In this document: one piece after another, positions 47,881 to 57,459 of the stretch | Layout: each line of letters opens with the position of its first letter | Numbering within the stretch: position 1 is the first letter of the stretch | Origin: an uncultured Nioella sp. | Lineage (GTDB): Bacteria; Pseudomonadota; Alphaproteobacteria; Rhodobacterales; Rhodobacteraceae | Direction of reading: 5' to 3' | Assembly: GCA_947498125.1 (NCBI GenBank) | Contig: CANMJH010000002.1 | Coordinates: forward strand, 372,001-436,000 | Length of the DNA stretch: 64,000 nucleotides | Made by a program: the position numbers and the translations under genes | The notes under the pieces: model-generated | What the model saw: only the letters and a program-made list of their open reading frames with translations | Database searches by the model: none | What the model was told of the DNA's origin: nothing

Positions 47881-49065
47881 ATGTCTGCATCTGCCCCAAT
47901 CACGCAGGATCTTTTAACTATCCCGCGCAAATTGCCCGAGGGCCCAACCAATCTGGTCGGGCTGACGCGTGATGCGCTGCGTGCCGCTTTGATTGCGGCG
48001 GGCACGCCCGAAAAGCAGGCCAAGATGCGGGTGGGTCAAATCTGGCAATGGATCTATCAAAAAGGTGTCCGTGATTTTGACGCGATGACCAATCTCAGCA
48101 AAGCCTACCGCGCGGAACTGGCCGAACATTTTGTTGTGGCCGTTCCCGAGGTGGTCAGCCGCCATGTTTCGGCGGATGGGACGCGCAAATATCTGGTGCG
48201 GATTGCAGGCGGGCACGAAGTTGAGGTGGTTTATATCCCGGAAACCGATCGTGGCACCTTGTGTATTTCCAGCCAGGTGGGTTGCACGCTGACCTGTTCT
48301 TTTTGTCACACAGGCACGCAGAAACTTGTGCGGAACCTGACGGCAGGTGAAATCATCGGTCAGGTCATGGTGGCCCGCGACGACCTGGATGAATGGCCAG
48401 AGCCAGGCGAAGGCTCGGATGCGCGCCCTCGGCTTTTGAGCAATATCGTTCTGATGGGAATGGGCGAGCCGCTCTATAATTTTGAAAACGTCCGTGACGC
48501 GATGAAGATCGCGATGGACCCCGAAGGGATTTCGCTTTCGCGGCGTCGGATCACATTATCCACGTCGGGTGTTGTTCCTGAAATCGCCCGCACTGCGGAA
48601 GAGATTGGCTGCATGTTGGCGATTTCATTCCACGCGACGACCGATGAAATCCGTGACAAATTAGTCCCAATAAATAAGCGCTGGCCATTGGCCGATCTGC
48701 TGACATCGTTGCGCGAATACCCCAAAGTGTCGAACTCTGAACGAATCACATTTGAATATGTGATGCTGAAGGGTGTGAATGACACTGATGAGGACGCGCG
48801 CCGATTGGTGAAGCTCATCAAGGGCATTCCAGCTAAGATTAACCTGATCCCGTTCAATGAATGGCCCAATGCGCCCTATGAGCGTTCAGACTGGGAGCGG
48901 ATCGAACGCTTTGCCGAAATCATCTACAAAGCGGGATATGCGAGCCCTATTCGGACGCCGCGCGGCGAGGATATTATGGCTGCCTGTGGTCAGTTGAAAT
49001 CGGCAACTGAACGGGCGCGGAAATCGCGGTCTCAGATCGAGGCCGAAGCCGGATTGTCCAAGTAA
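47881..49065 (+). CDS. rlmN: 23S rRNA/tRNA A2503-type methyltransferase RlmN (radical SAM)
   Basis: Adds a methyl group to carbon 2 of A2503 of 23S rRNA and to A37 of some tRNAs. The 394 residues have the radical-SAM cluster motif CTLTCSFC (C135, C139, C142) and the second catalytic cysteine C369 in MAACGQLKS, where the family needs it. Conserved [10 protein letters not shown] and [11 protein letters not shown] segments are present. Closed by the shared terminator at 49081. Confidence 0.96.
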   Translation: MSASAPITQDLLTIPRKLPEGPTNLVGLTRDALRAALIAAGTPEKQAKMRVGQIWQWIYQKGVRDFDAMTNLSKAYRAELAEHFVVAVPEVVSRHVSADGTRKYLVRIAGGHEVEVVYIPETDRGTLCISSQVGCTLTCSFCHTGTQKLVRNLTAGEIIGQVMVARDDLDEWPEPGEGSDARPRLLSNIVLMGMGEPLYNFENVRDAMKIAMDPEGISLSRRRITLSTSGVVPEIARTAEEIGCMLAISFHATTDEIRDKLVPINKRWPLADLLTSLREYPKVSNSERITFEYVMLKGVNDTDEDARRLVKLIKGIPAKINLIPFNEWPNAPYERSDWERIERFAEIIYKAGYASPIRTPRGEDIMAACGQLKSATERARKSRSQIEAEAGLSK

Positions 49066-49080
49066 TTAAGGCCAAAACGA

Positions 49081-49112
49081 AAAAGACGGCCCACGATTGG
49101 GGCCGTCTTTCT
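49081..49112. terminator. Bidirectional terminator between rlmN and the first micro-protein gene
   Basis: GACGGCCC (49085-49092) pairs with GGGCCGTC (49100-49107), with A-run before and TTTCTCT after. It can terminate rlmN on the plus strand and the exported 60-residue protein gene on the minus strand. Confidence 0.85.
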
Positions 49113-49132
49113 CTAAACTTATGTGCCGACGA

Positions 49133-49315
49133 TTAGTCGTTGGCGATTGCTGCAGCAATCAGGATGATTGCGAGCAGTGGAACCAGAACACCACCAGCAG
49201 AAGAAGAGGTTTCTTCTACGATGACGACGGGGGTAAGTACGGGCTCAACGTAACCGCCAGCAAAAGCGGAGGTTGCTGCGACGGACAGTGCGGCTGCAAG
49301 TGCGAGTTTTTTCAT
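49133..49315 (-). CDS. Exported/membrane micro-protein, copy 1 (60 residues)
   Basis: A signal peptide MKKLALAAALSVAATSAFA is followed by GGYVEPVLTPVVIVEETSSS and a C-terminal hydrophobic helix (GGVLVPLLAIILIAAAIAND). It is therefore a small protein with one short outside segment and one membrane helix, or it inserts after export. No known family. GAGGGAA precedes the ATG at 49315; a longer frame upstream is not supported. The product differs from copy 2 in one residue (T28 versus E28). Confidence 0.75.
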   Translation of the reverse strand: MKKLALAAALSVAATSAFAGGYVEPVLTPVVIVEETSSSAGGVLVPLLAIILIAAAIAND

Positions 49316-49419
49316 GATGTTCCCTCGTGAAATTAATTTGGGCATTCGATTGTTTTCGATGTCCAGGGTGAAACCCCGGTTACTTACCCACATAAATCGT
49401 GTTGACACGTAAATAAAGC

Positions 49420-49450
49420 AAAAAAGGCAGCCCCTTACAGAGCTGCCTTT
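49420..49450 (-). terminator. Terminator of micro-protein copy 2
   Basis: GGCAGC (49426-49431) pairs with GCTGCC (49442-49447); on the minus strand the stem is followed by TTTTTT (the A-run 49420-49425). Copy 2 therefore has its own transcription end and copy 1 needs its own promoter in 49316-49419. Confidence 0.85.
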
Positions 49451-49473
49451 CTAAAAACTGGTGCGAACGACGA

Positions 49474-49656
49474 TTAGTCGTTGGCGATTGCTGCAGCAAT
49501 CAGGATGATTGCGAGCAGTGGAACCAGAACACCACCAGCAGAAGAAGAGGTTTCTTCTACGATGACGACGGGCTCAAGTACGGGCTCAACATAGCCGCCG
49601 GCAAAAGCGGAGGTTGCGGCGACGGAAAGAGCTGCTGCGAGTGCGAGTTTTTTCAT
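49474..49656 (-). CDS. Exported/membrane micro-protein, copy 2 (60 residues)
   Basis: Same architecture as copy 1: signal peptide, GGYVEPVLEPVV, ETSSSAGG and a C-terminal membrane helix. It has a strong TTGGAGGAT ribosome site before ATG 49656. The DNA from 49468 to 49572 is identical to 49127-49231, while the 5' third carries several synonymous changes. This points to tandem duplication followed by gene conversion or strong constraint. The function is unknown; two separately terminated copies suggest high expression or different control. Confidence 0.75.
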   Translation of the reverse strand: MKKLALAAALSVAATSAFAGGYVEPVLEPVVIVEETSSSAGGVLVPLLAIILIAAAIAND

Positions 49657-49806
49657 GATATCCTCCAAGATACGCCCCTGATTTTCGCGCGGTATTACGC
49701 ATAGTGGGACGCCCAAGATTGTACGTTATGAGTAGGTATAGGCAGCAAAAAAGGCCTATTGCAATGCTGCGCTACGGCAAAGGGGCTCAAGTTCCCCGAT
49801 TTGTGG

Positions 49807-50433
49807 TCAAATTAGCAACACTTGGGTGCCTACAGAGGCCAATTCGAAGAGTTCAGCGATGTGTTCATTATACAAACCGATGCATCCGTTCGAGCTGCGC
49901 CGCCCGATCTTGCGCGTGTCATGCGTGCCGTGGATGCGATAATACTGCCAGCTAAGGTAAAGCGCGTGAGTCCCCAAGGGGTTATCCGGGCCGGGGCCAA
50001 CATAGTCCGGCCATTCCGGATTGCGTTCGCGCATCGCCGGAGTTGGTCGCCAACTGGGCCCTTCGACCCTGCGAACAACTTCGGTTCGCCCTCGCCGTGT
50101 CAGATCTTCGGAGACGGGCACTGACGTTGGGTAAAGCCGGTAGGTAGATTCGTCTGCACTCCAATAATGCAGGGCACGCGAGGTCAAATCGACAAGAATC
50201 GCCCCGCTATTCAGGTTGTCGAAATAGGGCTGCCATTCGAGCGTCCGAAAGCTCGAGATGTTATGGCGAACCGCTTGGCTGGGATCGCGCTCCATCTCGA
50301 CCACATCGGCCTGCGCTGCCATTTCGGCAGCGGTCAATTGCTGCGCACGTGCAAGCATTGGTGTGGCCAATCCTGCTGCGGCTGTACCGAGAAAAATCCG
50401 CCGATTGAATTTGTTGTCTTTCGGGTCGCTCAT
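49807..50433 (-). CDS. L,D-transpeptidase (YkuD domain), Tat-exported
   Basis: A periplasmic enzyme that makes 3-3 peptidoglycan cross-links or anchors proteins. From ATG 50433 (GGAGG 7 bases upstream) it has 208 residues. The twin-arginine signal is NRRIFLGTAAAGLATPMLARA. The YkuD catalytic site is at the end: IHGTHDTRKIGRRSSNGCIGLYNEH, with the nucleophilic cysteine and upstream histidine. A second L,D-transpeptidase lies 0.8 kb away, and the CAP lipoprotein gene between them is divergent from this one. Confidence 0.9.
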   Translation of the reverse strand: MSDPKDNKFNRRIFLGTAAAGLATPMLARAQQLTAAEMAAQADVVEMERDPSQAVRHNISSFRTLEWQPYFDNLNSGAILVDLTSRALHYWSADESTYRLYPTSVPVSEDLTRRGRTEVVRRVEGPSWRPTPAMRERNPEWPDYVGPGPDNPLGTHALYLSWQYYRIHGTHDTRKIGRRSSNGCIGLYNEHIAELFELASVGTQVLLI

Positions 50434-50609
50434 GGCCGACCTCCGTCGATGAAATTGCCTGTTTTCGCGCGTAGAGTACCTGTAGCGGAAAGTTGCGTCC
50501 ATTCACAGGGTTGTCACAATGCGCAAAAACGTGCCGGTTCTGTTTGATCGTACCCGGTCCTGTCTATATGGAATTGGGCAGTTAAGGGGCACTTCACACA
50601 GGATCTGAC

Positions 50610-51158
50610 ATGCTGAGACGCAGTTTTCTGATGACCACGGCATTCGCGGCGCTTACCGCCTGTTCAAGCCGCTCCAGCCCACGGCTTGGGCCAGATGGCC
50701 GGCCATTGCCAACGGTCTACAGGATCAATCCGCGCGCTGAGGCTGATATTCAGTTTCGCGTCCTGGATTCGGTGAATGCTTTGCGGGAAGGCGCGGGGTT
50801 GGTCCCTGTTGCGTTGGATGCTCAGCTGAATGCCGCTGCTGCAACCCACTCACGTGACATGGCGTTGCAAAATCGCCCTTGGCATTTTGGGTCAGACGGG
50901 TCATCGCCCATCGATCGGGCGCAGAGGGCTGGATATACCGGGCGGCTTTTGGGTGAGAATATTTCCGAGACCTACGAATCCGAGTTGGAAACAGTTGCGG
51001 CATGGATGCAGCAGCCCGACACGCGTGATGTGATCATCGATGCCGATGCGCGGGATTTGGGATTTGCCTTTTTCCAAGAAGAAAACGGCAAAATCTGGTG
51101 GACGATGGTGACCGGGGATGGCGGAAGCACCGGTCAGGGATTGCCGAGCAACAGCTAA
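50610..51158 (+). CDS. CAP/SCP-domain lipoprotein
   Basis: 182 residues with a lipoprotein signal (MLRRSFLMTTAFAALTACSS, lipobox LTAC with the cysteine at residue 18). The CAP domain has LDSVNALREGAGLVPVALDAQL, THSRDMALQNRPWHFGSDG and GENISE, as in bacterial SCP/PR1-like proteins. Its histidines and glutamate are at the usual cavity positions. In bacteria such proteins are mostly of unknown activity; some bind small molecules or polysaccharide. It is flanked by two L,D-transpeptidase genes on the other strand. Confidence 0.88.
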   Translation: MLRRSFLMTTAFAALTACSSRSSPRLGPDGRPLPTVYRINPRAEADIQFRVLDSVNALREGAGLVPVALDAQLNAAAATHSRDMALQNRPWHFGSDGSSPIDRAQRAGYTGRLLGENISETYESELETVAAWMQQPDTRDVIIDADARDLGFAFFQEENGKIWWTMVTGDGGSTGQGLPSNS

Positions 51159-51230
51159 ACCCATCGATAGAAATTTCCTTGATGAAATTTCCCGCATTTT
51201 TTTCAAAATGCGCCACTGCTTGCCGGGCCC

Positions 51231-51722
51231 TTAGGGGTAAATATCAATCGGGGTGCCGAGCTGCACCATCGCATAAATCTCGCGCATTTCACTATTGGTG
51301 ACGGCAATACACCCTGCCGTCCAATCATCGCCGCGCCTTAGGGGGTTTGGCGTGCCGTGGATAAAGATATCACCGCCGGGGCTTTGGCCAAGGGCGCGGG
51401 CCTCGGTAATATCGTCTTCATTTGGGTAAGAGATGCCGATGGAAAGGTAAAACGACGAATTGGGGTTGCGACGGTCGATGATGTAACTGCCCTCAGGCGT
51501 GCGCCCGTCACCCTCAACGGTTTTATCGCCATCCGGGGCAAAGCCCAGTTCGATCTCGTATTGGCGTAGCACGTCGCCGTGATGCAGCAGCGCCATTTGC
51601 CGGGCGCCTTTCCACACTATGACCCGCGTCACTTCGGGCCCGTTATAGTCGATGAACTTACCGCACCCAGCCAGCCCGGCTGCGCCAAGTGATGCCGTAA
51701 GGAGGAAACTGCGCCTGTCCAT
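51231..51722 (-). CDS. L,D-transpeptidase (YkuD domain), lipoprotein
   Basis: A short 163-residue YkuD enzyme. The start at 51722 gives MDRRSFLLTASLGAAGLAGC, a lipoprotein signal with lipobox LAGC. The catalytic segment is IFIHGTPNPLRRGDDWTAGCIAVTNSEM, with the essential histidine and cysteine. Upstream codons to 51815 are open but lack a signal. Convergent with the CAP gene across about 70 bases. Probably the outer-membrane-facing partner of the Tat-exported enzyme at 49807, which is inference. Confidence 0.88.
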   Translation of the reverse strand: MDRRSFLLTASLGAAGLAGCGKFIDYNGPEVTRVIVWKGARQMALLHHGDVLRQYEIELGFAPDGDKTVEGDGRTPEGSYIIDRRNPNSSFYLSIGISYPNEDDITEARALGQSPGGDIFIHGTPNPLRRGDDWTAGCIAVTNSEMREIYAMVQLGTPIDIYP

Positions 51723-51777
51723 GAAAATCCTGCTCGGTGTTTTGCCCGAGCTTACAGATCCGGGGCAAAAAGAGAAA

Positions 51778-52647
51778 TCACTCTTGCCCGGCTTCGGCGA
51801 TAAAGAGCGCATCAAGACCTGCCCGATACGTGGGATAGCGTAGCGACACGCCCAGTTCTTCTTTCATGCGCGTGTTATCCACGCGTTTGCTTTCGGCATA
51901 AAAGCTGCGCGCCATTGGAGTCAGATCAGCCTCTTCAAAGGGAATGGCCGGCGGCATTGGTGCGCCAAGAAGCTTGGCGGCATAGCCAATCACATCCTGC
52001 GGCGGGGCGGGGTCATCGTCGCAGATGTTATAAATGGCGCCCGGATTGGGTGCCTTCATCGATGCAAGAAGAGCTTGGGCAATATCTTCCACATGGATGC
52101 GGCTGAACACTTGCCCGTCTTTGATAATCCGTCGTGCCGTTCCGTTCTTTACTTTCGCGAAGGGCCCGCGTCTTGGCCCGTAGATGCCGGGAAGGCGAAA
52201 CGTATGAAGCGGCAGACCATGTTGCTGATGAAGCGCGGTCCACTCGCCCTCTGTCGCAACGCGCGCCCGGCCGCGTTTCGTGGCCGGGGTCAGCGAGGCA
52301 GTTTCATCAACCCAAGCGCCTTGGTGGTCGCCGTAAACGCCGGTCGTGGACAGGTATCCGACCCATTCAAACCCGCTCGCAAGCTCTTCAAAATCCTGAC
52401 GAAGCTCGGCCAAAACCGGGTCATGCCCCTCTTTCGGTCCAGCGGTAATCAAAACATGGGTCGCCATTTCCAAATCTTTGCGCATGTCAGTGCCGGGAAA
52501 GATGCGGGGAATGACCGAGGTTTTTGCTAATTCGGTGGCCTTTTCGGCGTTGCGCGTGGTGGCTGTGACAGTGCCATCCGGAAAAGGGCGCATCATTTTG
52601 ACAAGGGCCGCAGCCGAATAACCCATCCCGAAAATAAGCAGTTTCAT
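51778..52647 (-). CDS. NAD(P)-dependent epimerase/reductase (YeeZ-like SDR)
   Basis: 289 residues with a shortened Rossmann motif [14 protein letters not shown] at the N-terminus and an otherwise extended-SDR layout ([43 protein letters not shown]). This matches the YeeZ-type group. The substrate is unknown. Its start overlaps the queG stop by 4 bases (52644-52647), so it is the last gene of the GST-queG-SDR unit. Confidence 0.82.
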   Translation of the reverse strand: MKLLIFGMGYSAAALVKMMRPFPDGTVTATTRNAEKATELAKTSVIPRIFPGTDMRKDLEMATHVLITAGPKEGHDPVLAELRQDFEELASGFEWVGYLSTTGVYGDHQGAWVDETASLTPATKRGRARVATEGEWTALHQQHGLPLHTFRLPGIYGPRRGPFAKVKNGTARRIIKDGQVFSRIHVEDIAQALLASMKAPNPGAIYNICDDDPAPPQDVIGYAAKLLGAPMPPAIPFEEADLTPMARSFYAESKRVDNTRMKEELGVSLRYPTYRAGLDALFIAEAGQE

Positions 52648-53675
52648 GATAATCTTTCCACGGCCCAGCGCGCCGCATCTACAACGGTGTCATCGCTATC
52701 TTCCACCAAAGCCTGCGCCGAAGCCAAGAGAGACGGATCGCCGCTATTGCCAATAGCGTAGAGGACATTGCGGATAAACCGGTTGCGGCCTGTCCGTTTA
52801 ATAGGTGAACCACTGAACATGGCGCGAAAGCCTGCGTCATCAAGCGTGGCCAATTCTGCCAGCTTCGGGCTTTGAAGATCGGGACGTCCAGAATAGCGAA
52901 TGTCCTGCGCTTCGGCGGCAAATTTATTCCACGGACAAATCGCAAGGCAGTCATCGCAGCCATAAATCCGGTTGCCCATAAGCGGGCGCAAGTCTGGATC
53001 GACCGGCCCGTGATGTTCGATCGTGAGATAGGAAATGCAGCGCCGGGCATCGAGTTGAAAGGGCGCGGGAAAGGCGTTTGTCGGGCAGATATCAAGGCAA
53101 GCTGTGCAGCGCCCGCAATGGTCGGGTTGGGCCTCGTCCGGGTCGAGGTCCAGCGTTGTGAAGATCGACCCAAGGAAAAACCAATTGCCCAAATCGCGTG
53201 ACAAAAGGTTGGTGTGCTTGCCCTGCCATCCAAGGCCCGACGCTTGCCCAAGCGGCTTTTCCATCACCGGCGCAGTGTCGACAAAAACCTTGATCGTTTC
53301 ATCGGGGACTTGCTCCAGCAACCAACGGCCCACGCGTTTGAGCCGCTTTTTGACGATATCGTGGTAATCCCGGTTTTGGGCATAAACGCTGATCGTTGCG
53401 CGGTCTTTGCGGGCGATTGCCTCAAGCGGGTCACTATCTGGCGTGTAGGGTTCAGCAAGCATAATGACCGATTTTGCCTCGGGCCACAGCGCCGCTGGGT
53501 TGCCGCGCCACGACATGCGCTCTTCCATCCAACCCATTTGGCCGTGACGCCCCGCGTCGACATATTCAGCCAACCGCGCAGCCGCTTCGGGGATGGCGTC
53601 AGGGCGGCAGATGCGCATTTTTGCAAAGCCCTCTTGCAGGGCTTTCGCTTCGAGGGACGCCTTTAGCCCGCTCAA
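52644..53675 (-). CDS. queG: Epoxyqueuosine reductase QueG
   Basis: Last step of queuosine synthesis at tRNA wobble positions: reduces epoxyqueuosine, cobalamin-dependent. Two 4Fe-4S cluster motifs stand in order, [16 protein letters not shown] and [13 protein letters not shown]. The N-terminal part has [13 protein letters not shown] and the middle [15 protein letters not shown], both typical. The C-terminus ([19 protein letters not shown]) is the HEAT-like tail. 343 residues, normal. Overlaps GST upstream and SDR downstream by 4 bases each. Confidence 0.95.
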   Translation of the reverse strand: MSGLKASLEAKALQEGFAKMRICRPDAIPEAAARLAEYVDAGRHGQMGWMEERMSWRGNPAALWPEAKSVIMLAEPYTPDSDPLEAIARKDRATISVYAQNRDYHDIVKKRLKRVGRWLLEQVPDETIKVFVDTAPVMEKPLGQASGLGWQGKHTNLLSRDLGNWFFLGSIFTTLDLDPDEAQPDHCGRCTACLDICPTNAFPAPFQLDARRCISYLTIEHHGPVDPDLRPLMGNRIYGCDDCLAICPWNKFAAEAQDIRYSGRPDLQSPKLAELATLDDAGFRAMFSGSPIKRTGRNRFIRNVLYAIGNSGDPSLLASAQALVEDSDDTVVDAARWAVERLS

Positions 53676-54337
53676 AAATCCAAATTCGCGTAATGAGGAG
53701 GTTGCAGGAACCCGGGAATTTGATCGGCCAAAATCGATCGGAAGGCCGGACGGGATTTAATCTTGGCGTACCAATCCTTGACGATAGGCGACCGGTTCCA
53801 ATCCACGTCCGAAATGTAATCAAGGCAGGAAAAATGCGCCGCTGCGGTAAAGTCTGCAAGGCTAAGGGCATCCCCGGCAAGCCAGCGACGATGATCCAGA
53901 AGCCATGCCATATAGTCGATATGAAATTTTACCTTGGTAGCGCCGGTCTTGACCGCTTTGCCATCAGGATACCCGCCGCGCATGACCTTTTTATTCACAC
54001 GTTCATAGACAAGATTGGCCGTCACTTCGCGGTGGAACTTGTCGTCAAACCACGCGCAAAGGCGGCGTACTTCGGCGCGGGTCTTCGCGTCATTGGGCAT
54101 CAGTGCCGGTGTTGGCACAGTCTCTTCGATATATTCGCAGATCGCTTGGCTTTCGCTCATCATCATGCCGTCGATCTTTAGAACGGGAACTTTGCCAGCA
54201 GGATTTCGACGCAAAAATTCGTTCGATGGTTCCCAATAGCGTTCGTCGACCAGTTCAACATCAATCTTCTTCTCGGCAAGCACCAAACGGACTTTCCGGC
54301 AAAAGGGCGATAAACGAAACTGATACAGGCGGGTCAT
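53672..54337 (-). CDS. Glutathione S-transferase family protein
   Basis: 221 residues. The N-terminal thioredoxin-like domain has the family pattern ([39 protein letters not shown]), with serine and cysteine in the SPFC site. A helical domain follows, with [16 protein letters not shown]. The substrate cannot be named. First gene of the GST-queG-SDR unit; ATGA overlap with queG. No link with queuosine is expected. Confidence 0.9.
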   Translation of the reverse strand: MTRLYQFRLSPFCRKVRLVLAEKKIDVELVDERYWEPSNEFLRRNPAGKVPVLKIDGMMMSESQAICEYIEETVPTPALMPNDAKTRAEVRRLCAWFDDKFHREVTANLVYERVNKKVMRGGYPDGKAVKTGATKVKFHIDYMAWLLDHRRWLAGDALSLADFTAAAHFSCLDYISDVDWNRSPIVKDWYAKIKSRPAFRSILADQIPGFLQPPHYANLDF

Positions 54338-54395
54338 GATCTGCTCTTATTGTTTTCTGAGTTATATCTTTCTTTGCCCCGGTACGGGCGTAAAT

Positions 54396-55103
54396 TCAAT
54401 TCGCAAAACAATCATCGCGCCCGTCGGCAAGGATAGTTGCCGCCCCGTCAGCGATCTGAGCGGCGCGTTGCCGAAGCGATGCACTGGGGTTGGATGCGGA
54501 TCTTTCTTGTGGGTTGGGCAAGACGGCGGCAAGGCGCGCGGCTTGTGTCGGGCTGATGTCTGCGGCGGTAACGCCGAAGTAATGCTGCGCGGCGGCTTCG
54601 GCCCCAAAGATGCCTTCGTCAAATTCTACGATGTTAAGATACATCTCGAGCACGCGGCGTTTGGGCCAGATCACTTCCATCACCGGGGTCATAATTGCTT
54701 CCAGCGCTTTTCGGGCCCAAGATCGGCCCTGCCACAGAAAAGCGTTTTTGACGGTTTGCTGGCTGATGGTCGACCCGCCCCGGCGGGCCCCGTCTGAGAT
54801 AGCCGCGCGAATCGCGTCCATGTCAAAACCAGAATGCAGGCAGAAATTCGCATCCTCAGCGGCCACAACGGCCCGCGCCAGATTGGGAGAGATGTCTTCC
54901 ATCGGGCGCCACACCTGTTCAATGCCACCAAGGCGCCAGCCTTCGGTCACCATATAGGGTGTGGTTGGTGGGCGGATGACGGCATAGGCCGCAATCCAGA
55001 GCGTACCAAGCAATACGACAAGTAAAACGGACCGAAAAATCAGCCGCCTTAACCGGCGGAGCAACCCCGGTTTTTTTGCTTTGGATTTCGTGCCGCGGGC
55101 CAA
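54396..55103 (-). CDS. mtgA: Monofunctional peptidoglycan glycosyltransferase MtgA
   Basis: Polymerises lipid II into glycan strands at the inner membrane. The start is judged to be TTG at 55103 because AGGAGG lies 5 bases upstream; this gives 235 residues with a very basic N-terminus (KSKAKKPGLLRRLRRLIF) before one membrane helix. The GT51 motif is AAEDANFCLHSGFD, followed by GGSTISQQTVKNAFL and RVLEMYLNIVEF. A longer frame to 55229 overlaps the ArsC-like gene and has no start signal. Confidence 0.9.
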   Translation of the reverse strand: MARGTKSKAKKPGLLRRLRRLIFRSVLLVVLLGTLWIAAYAVIRPPTTPYMVTEGWRLGGIEQVWRPMEDISPNLARAVVAAEDANFCLHSGFDMDAIRAAISDGARRGGSTISQQTVKNAFLWQGRSWARKALEAIMTPVMEVIWPKRRVLEMYLNIVEFDEGIFGAEAAAQHYFGVTAADISPTQAARLAAVLPNPQERSASNPSASLRQRAAQIADGAATILADGRDDCFAN

Positions 55104-55183
55104 CTGCCCCTCCTGCCGCTTTTTGTGGGAAGGTACGCAATGCAGGGCCGGGTTGGAAAGCCCTAAGAAAACGGGTGGGCGGT

Positions 55184-55534
55184 TTAGGGCTTTTTTAGGA
55201 TCTCCCAAAGCCGTTCCGGCGGACGGCAAATGCGGGCATCGCCCCCAACTTGAACAATGGGCCGTTCGACCAAAATCGGATGCAACACCATGGCCTCCAA
55301 AATCTCGGCATCGGTCGCTTGTTTAAGGGACAGCTCGGGCGCGGGCGCGGTTTTTACGCGCAGCGCTTCTTTCGGGGTGACATGAGCAGCAGAAAAGAGC
55401 GCGCGCAACCCATCAACCGTCCACCCGGTTTTTTGGTAGTCCACAACGTCAGGGGAAAACCCAGCATCTGTCAAAAGCGAAAGGGTTTGCCGCGATTTTG
55501 AGCATCGCGGATTGTGGTAGATGGTGATTTTCAT
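55184..55534 (-). CDS. ArsC-like reductase (Spx/ArsC family, YfgD type)
   Basis: 116 residues with the thioredoxin-like start MKITIYHNPRCSKSRQTL; the cysteine C11 and R10 stand in the arsenate-reductase position. The rest matches the family: DYQKTGW, LHPILVERPIVQ, and the active-site arginine after RP. It could reduce arsenate with glutaredoxin, but many members act in unknown redox roles. No ars regulator or pump is nearby, so true arsenic resistance is not implied. Confidence 0.85.
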   Translation of the reverse strand: MKITIYHNPRCSKSRQTLSLLTDAGFSPDVVDYQKTGWTVDGLRALFSAAHVTPKEALRVKTAPAPELSLKQATDAEILEAMVLHPILVERPIVQVGGDARICRPPERLWEILKKP

Positions 55535-55650
55535 GTCACAGGGTCCTGATATTCGCCAGATTTAGAGCAAGCTATGCGCAGGCCAAGGCTTTGAAAAGGC
55601 GTTAGCAAATTGTCACTTGATGCGCCGTGCAACCGGTGCCACGCTGAAGC

Positions 55651-57459
55651 ATGGAACAGAGACCTCACATATCATCATGGGCAGATTGCGCGGCGCGCTT
55701 GGTTGCCGTGGCTGCCGGGCGCGATACTGCCGATCTGGTTTTGCGAAATTTAAAGCTCGTGAATGTCCAAAGCCGCGAGATTTTGGAGGGGTGGGAGGTT
55801 GCCGTTGCCGATGGCCGTTTTGCCTATGTCGGACCGGATGCGTCCCATACAATTGGAGCAAATACCGAGGTTATGGATTGCAAAGGCCGCTACGTGATGC
55901 CCGGTCTTTGCGACGGTCATATGCATATTGAATCGGGCATGTTGACCCCGGCCGAATTTGCCCGCGCGGTCATCCCGCATGGCACAACCACGATGTTCAC
56001 CGACCCGCATGAGATCGCGAATGTTCTGGGCCTGAAAGGTGTCCGGTTGATGCATGATGAGGCGCTGATGCAGCCCATCAATATTTACACGCAGATGCCC
56101 TCTTGCGCGCCGTCAGCGCCGGGACTTGAGACAACAGGGTTTGAAATCAGCCCCGAGGATGTCGCCGAGGCAATGGCGTGGCCCGGCATTATCGGTTTGG
56201 GCGAGATGATGAATTTTCCCGGTGTGATAAATGGTGATCCGCAGATGCTGGCCGAAATGGCCGAAACGATGCGCGCAGGCAAAACCGTTGGCGGGCATTA
56301 TGCCAGCTTTGACAGGGGTCCCGCCTTTCATGCCTATGCGGCGGGCGGTCCGGCTGATGATCATGAAGGCACGCGAGAGTCCGATTCGATTGACCGCGTC
56401 CGGCAGGGCATGCGGTCGATGATGCGGCTTGGATCTGCTTGGTATGACGTCGAAAGCCAGATTACGGCTGTGACCGAAAAGGGGTTGGATCCACGCAATT
56501 TCATCCTTTGCACGGATGATTGCCACTCTGGCACTTTGGTGGCCGAAGGGCATATGAACCGTGTGCTGCGCCATGCAATCGAATGCGGATGCGATCCTCT
56601 TGTCGCTATCCAAATGTGCACGATCAACACGGCCACGCATTTCGGATTAGAGCGAGAGATTGGATCAATAACGCCGGGGCGCCGCGCCGATATGATCGTG
56701 ACCTCTGATCTGAAAACTGTGCCGGTAGAAGTGGTGTTCGCGCGTGGAGAACGCGTTGCGGAGGGCGGAAAAATCCTTGTCGATTGCCCGCATTTGGACT
56801 GGCCCGATGAGGCAAGAAAAACCGTTCATCTTGGCAAGCACCTGACGGAAGAGGATTTCGCCATTGCCGCGCCCGCAGGGGCCAACAAGGCCCATGTAAA
56901 GGTCATTGGGGTGGTCGAAAATCAAGCCCCGACCGAGGCGCTGACAGCCGAGTTGCCGGTTGTGGATGGGCTGGTCGAAGGGGAAGGCGAGGTGTGCCAG
57001 ATCGCTCTGGTTGAGCGCCACCAAGCAACAGGCGGCGTCGTTAACGCTTTTGTGTCCGGCTTTGGGTACAAAGGCCCAATGGCGATGGCGTCGACGGTGG
57101 CCCATGACAGTCATCATATGATTGTCGTCGGTACGGATCGCGAAAATATGGCGCGGGCCGCAATGCGATTGGGCGAGGTTGGCGGCGGCATAACCGTTTT
57201 TAAAGACGGAGAAGAGCTGGCCTTGGTTGAATTACCGATTGCGGGATTGATGAGTGATGATCTGGCGCAAAATGTGGCTGCTAAGGCCGATAAAATGGTG
57301 GCCGCGATGGCCGCTTGCGGATGCACATTGAACAATGCCTATATGCAACACTCGCTTTTGGCGCTTGTTGTCATCCCCAGCCTTCGGTTGTCCGATTTGG
57401 GCCTTGTGGATGTCACGACGTTCGAACTGACCTCGCTATTTGTGGAAGGCCAAACATGA
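55651..57459 (+). CDS. ade: Adenine deaminase
   Basis: Converts adenine to hypoxanthine with a metal centre. The 602 residues have the metal-binding LCDGHMHIESGML, and the HGTTTMFTDPHEIANVLG segment typical of bacterial Ade, plus the C-terminal part DSHHMIVVGTDRENMARA. Amidohydrolase fold. The amn start overlaps its stop (ATGA at 57456), so the two are co-translated: AMP nucleosidase supplies adenine, and adenine deaminase converts it for the hypoxanthine pool. Confidence 0.93.
   Translation: MEQRPHISSWADCAARLVAVAAGRDTADLVLRNLKLVNVQSREILEGWEVAVADGRFAYVGPDASHTIGANTEVMDCKGRYVMPGLCDGHMHIESGMLTPAEFARAVIPHGTTTMFTDPHEIANVLGLKGVRLMHDEALMQPINIYTQMPSCAPSAPGLETTGFEISPEDVAEAMAWPGIIGLGEMMNFPGVINGDPQMLAEMAETMRAGKTVGGHYASFDRGPAFHAYAAGGPADDHEGTRESDSIDRVRQGMRSMMRLGSAWYDVESQITAVTEKGLDPRNFILCTDDCHSGTLVAEGHMNRVLRHAIECGCDPLVAIQMCTINTATHFGLEREIGSITPGRRADMIVTSDLKTVPVEVVFARGERVAEGGKILVDCPHLDWPDEARKTVHLGKHLTEEDFAIAAPAGANKAHVKVIGVVENQAPTEALTAELPVVDGLVEGEGEVCQIALVERHQATGGVVNAFVSGFGYKGPMAMASTVAHDSHHMIVVGTDRENMARAAMRLGEVGGGITVFKDGEELALVELPIAGLMSDDLAQNVAAKADKMVAAMAACGCTLNNAYMQHSLLALVVIPSLRLSDLGLVDVTTFELTSLFVEGQT

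Noticed and set aside
55184-55534. Calling an arsenic resistance operon
   Set aside because: Only an ArsC-like protein is present; no ArsR, ArsB or Acr3 gene is nearby.
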